Shown here piece after piece: positions 26,181-33,255 of a stretch of 39,654 nt of DNA; position 1 is the first letter of the stretch; every line of letters begins with the position of its first letter. The stretch comes from Flavobacteriaceae bacterium (GTDB lineage Bacteria; Bacteroidota; Bacteroidia; Flavobacteriales; Flavobacteriaceae). Made by a program: the position numbers and the translations under genes. Where the stretch lies: the NCBI GenBank assembly GCA_030626795.1, contig DAOUTI010000003.1, positions 1 through 39,654 on the forward strand, read 5' to 3'. Under the pieces are notes generated by a model. The model was not told where the DNA came from. It saw only the letters and a program-made list of their open reading frames with translations, and did no database searches.

Positions 26181-27077
26181 ATGGAAATCAAAAATGTAAC
26201 TATCGCAGGAGCGGGAACTTTAGGATCACAAATTGCTTGGCAAACTGCCTTTATGGGCTTTGATGTTATGGTTTATGATGCCTTTGACAAGGGAATTGAA
26301 AAGAGTAAAAAATTTCATCAACAATTTGCCCATATCTTTAAGTCAAAAAGAGGTGCAACACAAGATCAAATTGATCAAACATTTGCTCGTTTGACCTATA
26401 CAACAAATTTAGCTGAGGCAATAAAGGGTGCCGATATTTTAAGCGAATCTATACCTGAAAATTTAAAAATTAAGAAAGAATTTTATACAAAGATTGCAAA
26501 ACTTGCTCCCGAAAAAACAATTTTCACAACAAACACTTCTACTTTGTTACCTCGTTATTTTGCTGAAGAAACTGGTCGACCAAGCAAATTTTTGGCCTTG
26601 CATTTTGCCAACTGGATTTGGGATGCCAATATTGGCGAAGTAATGGGGCATTCGGGAACAGATAAAAAGGTATTTAACCGGGTTATAGAATTTGCAAGAG
26701 AAATTGGTATGGTTTCAATCCCGATACACAAAGAGCAAAATGGTTATGTAATAAATACATTGTTAGGACCATTATTATCGGCAGCTGGTAATTTGTTAAT
26801 CAACGAAATTACCGATCATGAAACCATTGACAAAACTTGGATGATCACAACGGGAGTGAAAATGGGACCTTGTGCCATTATGGATATGATTGGCTTAGAG
26901 ACCATTTACAATGTTGAAAAGCATTGGGGTGAACAGCAGAATGATGAAACGACTTTAAAAAGAGCCGCCTATTTCAAAAAGAACTTTATTGATAAAGGAA
27001 AATTAGGAATGAAAACCAATGCGGGTTTTTATACTTACCCGAACCCAAAATATCAGGATCCTGATTTTTTGAAATAG
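26181..27077 (+). CDS. 3-hydroxyacyl-CoA dehydrogenase
   Basis: A 298-residue NAD-dependent enzyme of the 3-hydroxybutyryl-CoA dehydrogenase family. An N-terminal Rossmann domain has GAGTLGSQIAWQ (GxGxxG) and the Asp at the end of strand 2 (VYDAFDKG). SESIPENLKIKKEFY and TNTSTLLP match the family's substrate/cofactor loops. The catalytic His is in LHFANWIW and its partner Glu in GEVMGHSGT. The C-terminal helical domain ends NAGFYTYPNPKYQDPDF. It oxidises 3-hydroxyacyl-CoA to 3-ketoacyl-CoA. This fits downstream steps after an enoyl/3-hydroxy intermediate is formed by the neighbouring dehydrogenase system. Confidence 0.9.
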   Translation: MEIKNVTIAGAGTLGSQIAWQTAFMGFDVMVYDAFDKGIEKSKKFHQQFAHIFKSKRGATQDQIDQTFARLTYTTNLAEAIKGADILSESIPENLKIKKEFYTKIAKLAPEKTIFTTNTSTLLPRYFAEETGRPSKFLALHFANWIWDANIGEVMGHSGTDKKVFNRVIEFAREIGMVSIPIHKEQNGYVINTLLGPLLSAAGNLLINEITDHETIDKTWMITTGVKMGPCAIMDMIGLETIYNVEKHWGEQQNDETTLKRAAYFKKNFIDKGKLGMKTNAGFYTYPNPKYQDPDFLK

Positions 27078-27133
27078 GCTTAATATCCTTACAAATAGCT
27101 TATTGATGAATTTTTATATAATCTAATAAAAAA

Positions 27134-28342
27134 CTATAATTCCAATGCTTTTTTCTCGTTGTTATTCATCAAAAACTCTGTTGGGTTTTCTAATGCTTCT
27201 TTAACAGCAACTAAAAATCCTACGGATTCTTTACCATCAATAACGCGGTGATCATAAGACAATGCTACAAACATTATTGGTCTGACAACTACTTTACCAT
27301 TTAAAGCTACTGGTCGTTCAACAATATTATGCATACCTAAAATTGCACTTTGTGGTGGGTTTATTATTGGAGTTGATAACATAGACCCAAATACGCCACC
27401 ATTGGTAATGGTAAAAGTTCCTCCTGTCATTTCATCTACTGTAATTTGACCATCACGAGCACGAATAGCCAAACGTTTTACTTCAGTTTCAACACCTTTA
27501 AAAGTCAGACTATTTGCATTTCTAATTACTGGAACCATCAACCCTTTTGGTCCGGAAACGGCTATCGAAATATCGGCAAAATCGTAAGAAATTTTAAAGT
27601 CTCCATCTATCATTGAATTTACATCTGGGTACATTTCTAATGCTCTAACAACTGCCAAAGTAAAGAAACTCATAAAGCCCAAACCTACTTCATGCTTGGT
27701 TTTAAAATCTTCTTTATATTTTTTACGCAATTCAAAAATAGGCTGCATATCTACCTCGTTAAAGGTAGTAAGCATCGCTGTTTCATTTTTAACGGCAACC
27801 AAACGTTGGGCAACTTTTCTTCGTAACATCGAGAGTTTTTTTCGCTCGCTTTTACGATTTTCATCATTAATTGCTTCTCCCATTGCAGGCACAAATTTTA
27901 CTGCATCTTCTTTGGTAATCCGACCATCTTTACCTGTTCCTTTTACCTGTTTTGCATCAATTCCTTTCTCGTCTAATATTTTTTTAGCTGCAGGTGAAGG
28001 TGTGCCGCTGGCATAGGTTTTCTTCTCACCTGTAAGTTTTGTTACTTCAATCGGTTTTTCTTCTTTTATTTCTTCTGACTTCTGACTTCTAACTTCAGAC
28101 TTCTGAGCACTCATATCAATCAAACAAACTACAGCGCCAACAGCTACTGCATCGCCTTCTTCAGCTTTAAAAGTAATAATACCGCTTTCTTCTGCTGGTA
28201 ATTCTAGGGTTGCCTTATCGGAATCTACTTCGGCTATAGCCTGATCTTTTTCAACATAATCACCATCTTCAACTAACCAACTTGCAATTTCAACTTCGGT
28301 AATCGATTCCCCCGGAGAGGGAACTTTCATTTCTAAAATCAT
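27134..28342 (-). CDS. sucB: 2-oxoglutarate dehydrogenase E2 (dihydrolipoyl succinyltransferase)
   Basis: A 402-residue E2 subunit. A lipoyl domain (residues about 1-75, lipoylated Lys in [10 protein letters not shown]) is followed by a flexible linker. The peripheral-subunit-binding domain follows ([32 protein letters not shown]). The catalytic acyltransferase domain contains HRVIDGKES with the HxxxDG active site. It transfers succinyl from lipoamide to CoA in the TCA cycle. It lies 25 bases after sucA. The linker contains [12 protein letters not shown], encoded by a 7-base tandem repeat (28073-28107). E3 is not in the window. Confidence 0.95.
   Translation of the reverse strand: MILEMKVPSPGESITEVEIASWLVEDGDYVEKDQAIAEVDSDKATLELPAEESGIITFKAEEGDAVAVGAVVCLIDMSAQKSEVRSQKSEEIKEEKPIEVTKLTGEKKTYASGTPSPAAKKILDEKGIDAKQVKGTGKDGRITKEDAVKFVPAMGEAINDENRKSERKKLSMLRRKVAQRLVAVKNETAMLTTFNEVDMQPIFELRKKYKEDFKTKHEVGLGFMSFFTLAVVRALEMYPDVNSMIDGDFKISYDFADISIAVSGPKGLMVPVIRNANSLTFKGVETEVKRLAIRARDGQITVDEMTGGTFTITNGGVFGSMLSTPIINPPQSAILGMHNIVERPVALNGKVVVRPIMFVALSYDHRVIDGKESVGFLVAVKEALENPTEFLMNNNEKKALEL
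28073..28107 (-). repeat. Five tandem heptamers within the sucB linker
   Basis: On the + strand: TTCTGAC, TTCTGAC, TTCTAAC, TTCAGAC, TTCTGAG, five units of 7 bases, with three one-base differences from the consensus. It encodes [11 protein letters not shown] between the lipoyl and subunit-binding domains. Because 7 is not a multiple of 3, loss or gain of a single unit would shift the sucB frame. Confidence 0.85.
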
Positions 28343-28367
28343 TTTTTATCTTTTTTAATGATAATTA

Positions 28368-31109
28368 TTATTCTTTAATGTAATCAAAAACACTTTCAAT
28401 TACTCTTTGATGTCTTCTTTTAAATCTTGTGGAAGATCCTGCTGCTGGTACAGAATAAAATTTACGTGAGCGAACTTTTAAATCTTTCAATTCAAAACGT
28501 TGTAACATATAACTCCATGCACCCATATTTCTTGGCTCTTCTTGTGCCCAGATATAATCTTGAGCATTTGTATATTTATCAATTATTTTTTGAATTTTAT
28601 CTTCATGCAATGGAAACAATTGCTCAATTCTAACCAATGCAATATCGTCTCTATCTAAGTTTTTACGCTCAGCCAACAAATCATAATAAAACTTACCTGT
28701 ACAAAAAACCAATCTTTTTACATTATTTGGTTCTATACTATCATCTATAACTTCTTGAAATTCCCCTTCAGTAAAATCAACCATTTTTGAAACTGCCAAC
28801 GGATGTCTTAACAAGCTTTTTGGTGTAAAAACAATTAAAGGTTTTCTAAAATTACGTTTCATTTGTCTACGTAATAAGTGGAAAAAATTTGCAGGAGTGG
28901 TACAGTTTGCAACCGTCATATTATCATTAGCACAAAGCTGTAAAAATCGCTCCATTCTTCCCGAAGAATGCTCTGCCCCTTGGCCTTCATAACCATGAGG
29001 TAATAAAATTACGATTCCATTTTGCTGTTTCCATTTATCTTCGGCAGCCGACATATATTGGTCAAATATTATTTGAGCACCATTATTAAAATCGCCAAAT
29101 TGCGCTTCCCAAATAGTTAAAGTATTAGGACTAGCCATGGCATAACCATAGTCAAAACCTAAGACACCATATTCTGACAAAGACGAATTATAAATAAACA
29201 TTTCGCCTTTATTTTTTTGATTGGTATTTAACAAGTTTATTTTTTTCTCTGATAATTCATCTCTTAAAATAGCATGACGGTGAGAAAAAGTACCTCTTTC
29301 AACATCTTGACCCGAAAACCTCACATTAAAACCTTCTTCCATCAAACTTCCAAAGGCAAAAATTTCGCCCATACTCCAATCTAATTTATCCGTTTCGAAA
29401 GTCATTTTTGCTCTATCACCTAAAATTCTCTCGGCTTTACGCAAAAATTTTACACCATCTGGCACTGTTGAAACTAGCTCTGCAATAGATTTTAAATTCT
29501 TTTCAGGATATTTTGTTCCAACACTAAGTAACATGCCTTCAACATCTTGCTGCATAAAACCATGCCAAACATTATCCATAAAAGGTACCACTTTTGCTGC
29601 TGTATCTTCTTTAGATTTGGCAAATTCTTCTTCAAGTAATGATTTATATTCAAGCTCTATTTTTTTTGCATAATCTTCATCAATTACTCCTTCAGCAATT
29701 AATTTGGCATTATAAATATCTCTAGGATTTGTATGTTTTGCTATTGCTTTATATAAATTTGGTTGTGTAAAACGAGGTTCATCACCTTCATTATGTCCAT
29801 ATTTTCTATATCCTAGCAAGTCAATAAAAATATCTCGTTTAAATTTCATTCTAAAATCTAGAGCCATTAAAGTTGCATGAGTTACCGCTTCAACATCATC
29901 TGCATTTACATGTAAAACTGGTGATAAAGTTACCTTAGCAACATCTGTACAATAAGTACTTGAGCGAGAGTCTAAGTAATTGGTAGTAAACCCAATTTGG
30001 TTATTTACAACAATATGAATTGTACCACCTGTTGAGTACCCTTTTAACTTACTCATCTGAATAAGTTCGTATACTATGCCTTGTCCTGCAATTGCAGCGT
30101 CGCCATGCACGATAATAGGTATTATTTTAGAAGAATCTCCATTGTACTCTTCTTCAATTTTGGCTTTTACAATTCCCTCTGTTACAGATGCTACCGTTTC
30201 TAAATGTGAAGGATTTGGCACCAAATTCATGGTGATTTTTTTATTGTTTTTTAAGGTTTTATTTAAAGTTGCTCCGAGATGGTATTTTACATCACCATCA
30301 AAATCATCTTCATTATAATCTTTTCCTTCAAACTCATTAAAAAGTTCTCGTATAGGTTTTCTAAAAATATTTACCAAAGTATTTAACCTGCCTCTATGTG
30401 CCATTCCTAAAACAAATTCTTCAGCATCATATTCTTCAGCACCAATTCTAACTATTGCACCCAAAGCTGGTATTAAAGTTTCTCCTCCTTCTAAAGAAAA
30501 CCTTTTTTGACCTACATATTTGGTTTGTAAAAATTGCTCAAAAGTAACTGCTTGATTTAATTTTGAAAGGACATACTTTTTTGTATCTGGTGTATAATTG
30601 GGGTGGTTATCATTTTCATTTAACTTGTCTTGCCACCATTTAATTTCTTCTGGTTTTCTAATGTACATGTACTCAACCCCAATAGAATCACAATAGGTTC
30701 TTTCTAAATGAGTGATAATCTCCTGTAAAGTTTTCGGTTCTAACCCAAGAATACTCCCTGCATTAAATTTGGTTTGTAAATCATTTTGGTTTAAACCAAA
30801 ATTTTCAATTGCTAAAGTAGGTGAATAAGATCTACGATTACGAACAGGATTTGTTTTGGTAAACAAATGTCCACGAGTTCGATAACCATTAATCAACTCA
30901 ATTACTTTAAATTCTTTATGAACTTGATGTGGAATTTCAACATCTATGCTTTCATCACCATCTAAGCTATAATCAGAATTTGCTAAATCATACCCTTGAA
31001 AAAAGCTTTTCCAACTAGGCTCTACTGTATCAGGATTTTCTTGATATTGCTCATATAAATCGGCAATAAATTCAGTATGTACAGTATTTAAAAAGGAAAA
31101 TCTATCCAT
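28368..31109 (-). CDS. sucA: 2-oxoglutarate dehydrogenase E1 component
   Basis: A 913-residue thiamin-diphosphate enzyme. The N-terminal E2-binding region (MDRFSFLNTVHTEFIADLYEQYQ) is followed by RTRGHLFTKTNP and GMAHRGRLNTLVN (ThDP site). GDAAIAGQGIVYELIQM lies in the cofactor-binding domain, with VVNNQIGFTT after it. The transketolase-like C-terminal domain has GQDVERGTFSHRHA and LLPHGYEGQGAEHSSGRMERFLQL. The length is close to E. coli SucA (933). It decarboxylates 2-oxoglutarate and passes succinyl to the E2 lipoate. A TATTTTTG element lies 38 bases upstream (31154-31147), without a -33 TTG. Gene order sucA-sucB matches the usual operon. Confidence 0.96.
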   Translation of the reverse strand: MDRFSFLNTVHTEFIADLYEQYQENPDTVEPSWKSFFQGYDLANSDYSLDGDESIDVEIPHQVHKEFKVIELINGYRTRGHLFTKTNPVRNRRSYSPTLAIENFGLNQNDLQTKFNAGSILGLEPKTLQEIITHLERTYCDSIGVEYMYIRKPEEIKWWQDKLNENDNHPNYTPDTKKYVLSKLNQAVTFEQFLQTKYVGQKRFSLEGGETLIPALGAIVRIGAEEYDAEEFVLGMAHRGRLNTLVNIFRKPIRELFNEFEGKDYNEDDFDGDVKYHLGATLNKTLKNNKKITMNLVPNPSHLETVASVTEGIVKAKIEEEYNGDSSKIIPIIVHGDAAIAGQGIVYELIQMSKLKGYSTGGTIHIVVNNQIGFTTNYLDSRSSTYCTDVAKVTLSPVLHVNADDVEAVTHATLMALDFRMKFKRDIFIDLLGYRKYGHNEGDEPRFTQPNLYKAIAKHTNPRDIYNAKLIAEGVIDEDYAKKIELEYKSLLEEEFAKSKEDTAAKVVPFMDNVWHGFMQQDVEGMLLSVGTKYPEKNLKSIAELVSTVPDGVKFLRKAERILGDRAKMTFETDKLDWSMGEIFAFGSLMEEGFNVRFSGQDVERGTFSHRHAILRDELSEKKINLLNTNQKNKGEMFIYNSSLSEYGVLGFDYGYAMASPNTLTIWEAQFGDFNNGAQIIFDQYMSAAEDKWKQQNGIVILLPHGYEGQGAEHSSGRMERFLQLCANDNMTVANCTTPANFFHLLRRQMKRNFRKPLIVFTPKSLLRHPLAVSKMVDFTEGEFQEVIDDSIEPNNVKRLVFCTGKFYYDLLAERKNLDRDDIALVRIEQLFPLHEDKIQKIIDKYTNAQDYIWAQEEPRNMGAWSYMLQRFELKDLKVRSRKFYSVPAAGSSTRFKRRHQRVIESVFDYIKE

Positions 31110-31415
31110 TTTTTTATATTATCTCTAATTTATTAGAAATCATTGACAAAAATAAGATGTTTTAATAATATAGCTATATAAAAAGTGATAAATATCATCT
31201 TTTATTTGAGAATTGTTTACTATAATTTATCCGTGAAATATACGATTGAAATACTTCCATTTAAATAAGATTGTTTTGAAGAAAAGAAAAGCTGTCAAAA
31301 GCTTTGTTAGTTGAGTACAAAATAGAAATATCAGAAAAACTCTAGGTTAACGGTAATGCTAGTGGTCTAAAGCAAGAAAGCCACTCAATTTCTTGAATGG
31401 CTTTCTGTAATAATG
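31110..31415. other. 306-base intergenic stretch upstream of sucA
   Basis: No gene is visible. It contains a possible sucA -7 element (TATTTTTG on the minus strand, 31154-31147) with no matching -33 TTG. It also contains the terminator hairpin of tRNA-Asn (31376-31405). The remainder (31160-31370) is AT-rich without repeats or open frames that I can support. Confidence 0.6.
31376..31405 (-). terminator. Terminator-like hairpin after tRNA-Asn
   Basis: On the minus strand GAAAGCCATTCAA pairs with TTGAGTGGCTTTC around GAAA, with one wobble, followed by the imperfect T tract TTGCTTT. It lies 11 bases downstream of the mature tRNA end. Confidence 0.65.
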
Positions 31416-31489
31416 CTCCTCCTCAAGGACTCGAACCTTGGACCCTCTGATTAACAGTCAGATGCTCTAACCAACTGAGCTAAGGAGGA
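31416..31489 (-). tRNA. tRNA-Asn (anticodon GTT)
   Basis: Read on the minus strand, acceptor TCCTCCT pairs with AGGAGGA and is followed by discriminator G, as usual for Asn. The D arm is TAGCTCAGTTGGTTAGAGCA. The anticodon arm TCTGA-CTGTTAA-TCAGA gives GTT. The T arm is CAAGG-TTCGAGT-CCTTG. The length is 74 bases without encoded CCA. Confidence 0.97.
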
Positions 31490-31512
31490 ATATATTTTCC
31501 GTTTTCGGTGTG

Positions 31513-31542
31513 CAAATATAGTCGTTTTTACTATTTCTGCAA
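31513..31542 (-). promoter_or_regulatory. Bacteroidota-type promoter of tRNA-Asn
   Basis: On the minus strand TTG (31542-31540), 19 bases, then TATATTTG (31520-31513). It is an exact TAnnTTTG with the same 19-base spacing as the tRNA-Glu promoter. It lies 23 bases before the tRNA 5' end. Confidence 0.75.
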
Positions 31543-31644
31543 ACGTTTTCTAAAATATTTTTAGTTTTTTTTTGGTCATTACTATTATATACAATTCTTT
31601 GTTTCTTACTTACACTTTAAAATCAATAAAAACCAACATACTTA

Positions 31645-32127
31645 CTATGATAACTTTCTTTTTTGTAAAAAATAATCCAAAAATAAAAGCGAACTTAATG
31701 CAAATATACTTAGAGCAAATAATGGTGAAGTAAAAAGGGGTGGTAAGTTAAAAGAGAATAAGTTTTCCCATTTTATCAAGTTATCGCTAACAAAATTTGA
31801 TTGCGATGAAGCGTCTCCAAAATAAAGGAAAACATAAAATATAAAGAGTGTTATTCCCGAGAAAATAAAATACCAAGCCTTGGCACCTATTACAGGCTGA
31901 TACACTGAAGTTTTTGAATTTAATTGAATCTTAGATAAAATGCTTGAAGTAAAATTTATCGATGGCTTTTCTAATGTATGTTTTTGCAATAAAGAAGTTA
32001 ATGCCTTTTCTTTTTCTATATCTAAAGCATGAATATGCTGCATAACATGATCAGAAAAATCCAAAGAAGTGTTTTCAACTTCTAAGCCTTCTTTTATAAA
32101 TTTATCTATATTTTTATCTTGCTTCAT
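31645..32127 (-). CDS. Putative anti-sigma membrane protein
   Basis: A 160-residue protein with a soluble N-terminal half and two membrane helices (about 83-102 and 131-152). Its start overlaps the stop of the ECF sigma gene by four bases, the usual arrangement for a cognate anti-sigma factor. The soluble half holds two copies of a short motif: ENTSLDFSDHVMQHIHAL (about 17-34) and EKPSINFTSSILSKIQL (about 52-68), each with the form E-x-x-S-x-x-F-(S/T)-x-x-(V/I)-x-x-x-I. There is no zinc HxxxCxxC motif. I do not recognise a named family, and the anti-sigma role is inferred from position and topology. Confidence 0.65.
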   Translation of the reverse strand: MKQDKNIDKFIKEGLEVENTSLDFSDHVMQHIHALDIEKEKALTSLLQKHTLEKPSINFTSSILSKIQLNSKTSVYQPVIGAKAWYFIFSGITLFIFYVFLYFGDASSQSNFVSDNLIKWENLFSFNLPPLFTSPLFALSIFALSSLLFLDYFLQKRKLS

Positions 32128-32699
32128 ATGAGTTCTTTTACCTCTTCTTTTAACAGTAAAGATAGTTCATTATACAGCTTTTTTCTTGCTCTAAAAATTT
32201 TTACTTTCACATTGGTTTTGGTTAAACCTGTAATTTGTTCGATTTCTTCTACCGAGTTTTCATTTAAATAAAATAATGTGATCAATAAAGCGTCTGTTTC
32301 TGATAAATTATCAATTGCCGCTGCAATATATTTCTTTTGCTCACCGTTTTTAATAGCTTCTATTTGCGGAAAATCAAAATCAGTAGTATAATTATCAACG
32401 ACATAAGAATCTATATCAGTCGTTATAATCTTTTTTTTACGGATTTTTGAAATCGAATTTCTATAAATAATGGTGTATAACCAAGTCGAAAATTTTGAAC
32501 TCCCTTTAAATGTATCTAACTTTTGATAAGCCTTTAAAAAGCTATCTTGAGCAACCTCTTCTGCATCTTCAGTATTCTTTACAATTTTGATAGCAATGGT
32601 ATATGCCATATTCTTATACTTATCAATTAAATAAGTATAGGCATTTGTATCTCCTTGTAAAACTTTATCTATATAGATTTGATCCGAAATTGTATCCAT
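32124..32699 (-). CDS. ECF-type RNA polymerase sigma factor
   Basis: A 191-residue sigma-70-family protein with only regions 2 and 4. Region 2 (about 25-90) contains NTEDAEEVAQDSFLKAYQKLDTFKGSSKFSTWLYTI. Region 4 (about 130-180) contains LSETDALLITLFYLNENSVEEIEQITGLTKTNVKVKIFRARKKL, with the helix-turn-helix that reads -35 elements. It is followed by the overlapping putative anti-sigma gene. The promoter directly upstream (32737-32711) is of ECF type and is mirrored by one for the divergent gene, so the factor probably activates its own operon. Confidence 0.93.
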   Translation of the reverse strand: MDTISDQIYIDKVLQGDTNAYTYLIDKYKNMAYTIAIKIVKNTEDAEEVAQDSFLKAYQKLDTFKGSSKFSTWLYTIIYRNSISKIRKKKIITTDIDSYVVDNYTTDFDFPQIEAIKNGEQKKYIAAAIDNLSETDALLITLFYLNENSVEEIEQITGLTKTNVKVKIFRARKKLYNELSLLLKEEVKELI

Positions 32700-32710
32700 T
32701 ATTAATATCA

Positions 32711-32737
32711 GACGCTTATAATTATATACTGGTTACA
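32711..32737 (-). promoter_or_regulatory. ECF-type promoter of the sigma-factor operon
   Basis: On the minus strand TGTAACC (32737-32731), with 17 bases between TGTAAC and CGTC (32714-32711). The layout AAC-N16/17-CGTC is that of ECF sigma promoters. The ATG follows CGTC by 11 bases, so the transcript would have a very short leader. Confidence 0.7.
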
Positions 32738-32781
32738 ATTTATAACAATATCTTTTTATTTATCAATTTTTACAAAAAAAG

Positions 32782-32808
32782 TGTAACCATAATTATCTCT
32801 ACATCGTC
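32782..32808 (+). promoter_or_regulatory. ECF-type promoter of the divergent membrane-protein gene
   Basis: TGTAACC (32782-32788), then CGTC (32805-32808), with exactly 17 bases between TGTAAC and CGTC. It is identical in both boxes and spacing to the promoter on the opposite strand. The expected leader before ATG 32849 is about 34 bases. Confidence 0.7.
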
Positions 32809-32848
32809 ATAATTACCAAACAAATTAAATAACTAAAAATTTTAAATT

Positions 32849-33181
32849 ATGAACGCAGAAGCAATTTTAATCCCTTTAATAGTATTTTCATCAGTATTCG
32901 GAATATTTTTTGTTTGGATAAGTACAAGAAACAAAGAGCGTATGGCTTTAATAGAAAAAGGAGCCGATGCATCTCTTTTTGCCACAAAAAAAAGAAACTT
33001 TACCAATATTACTTTAAAAATTGGCATGTTGGCTGTAGGTATTGGTACAGGAATATTAATCGGTTCTTTATTGTCAAACTATACAACCCTAGATGAAGAG
33101 GTTGCGTACCCTTCAATGATATTTTTATTTGCCGGTCTATTTTTAGTAGGGAATGCAATGCTAGAAAGAGAGAAAAATTAA
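32849..33181 (+). CDS. Small DUF6249-like membrane protein, probable ECF target
   Basis: A 110-residue inner-membrane protein with three hydrophobic segments (about 5-24, 55-75, 88-103). After the first it has the conserved-looking cytoplasmic stretch STRNKERMALIEKGADASLF. The NKERMALIEKG pattern is typical of the DUF6249 group, found beside ECF sigma genes in Bacteroidota. Molecular function is unknown. It diverges from the sigma-factor operon and has a matching ECF promoter, so it is probably a direct member of that regulon and may act in envelope stress sensing or response (inference). Confidence 0.78.
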   Translation: MNAEAILIPLIVFSSVFGIFFVWISTRNKERMALIEKGADASLFATKKRNFTNITLKIGMLAVGIGTGILIGSLLSNYTTLDEEVAYPSMIFLFAGLFLVGNAMLEREKN

Positions 33182-33209
33182 GAAGCCTAATAAATATTTT
33201 TAAAACATG

Positions 33210-33247
33210 AACTATGAGTTTTCAACGGAAGTAGAAAACTCATAGTT
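33210..33247 (+). terminator. Hairpin between convergent genes
   Basis: AACTATGAGTTTTC pairs perfectly with GAAAACTCATAGTT around a 10-base loop. The T tract is weak on both sides. It lies between the DUF6249-like gene and the GH31 gene, so it may serve both as a bidirectional terminator. Confidence 0.65.
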
Positions 33248-33255
33248 GTAATTAT

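Noticed and set aside
27696-28016. Plus-strand ORF of 106 residues
   Set aside because: It is antisense to the conserved sucB coding region and has no independent support.
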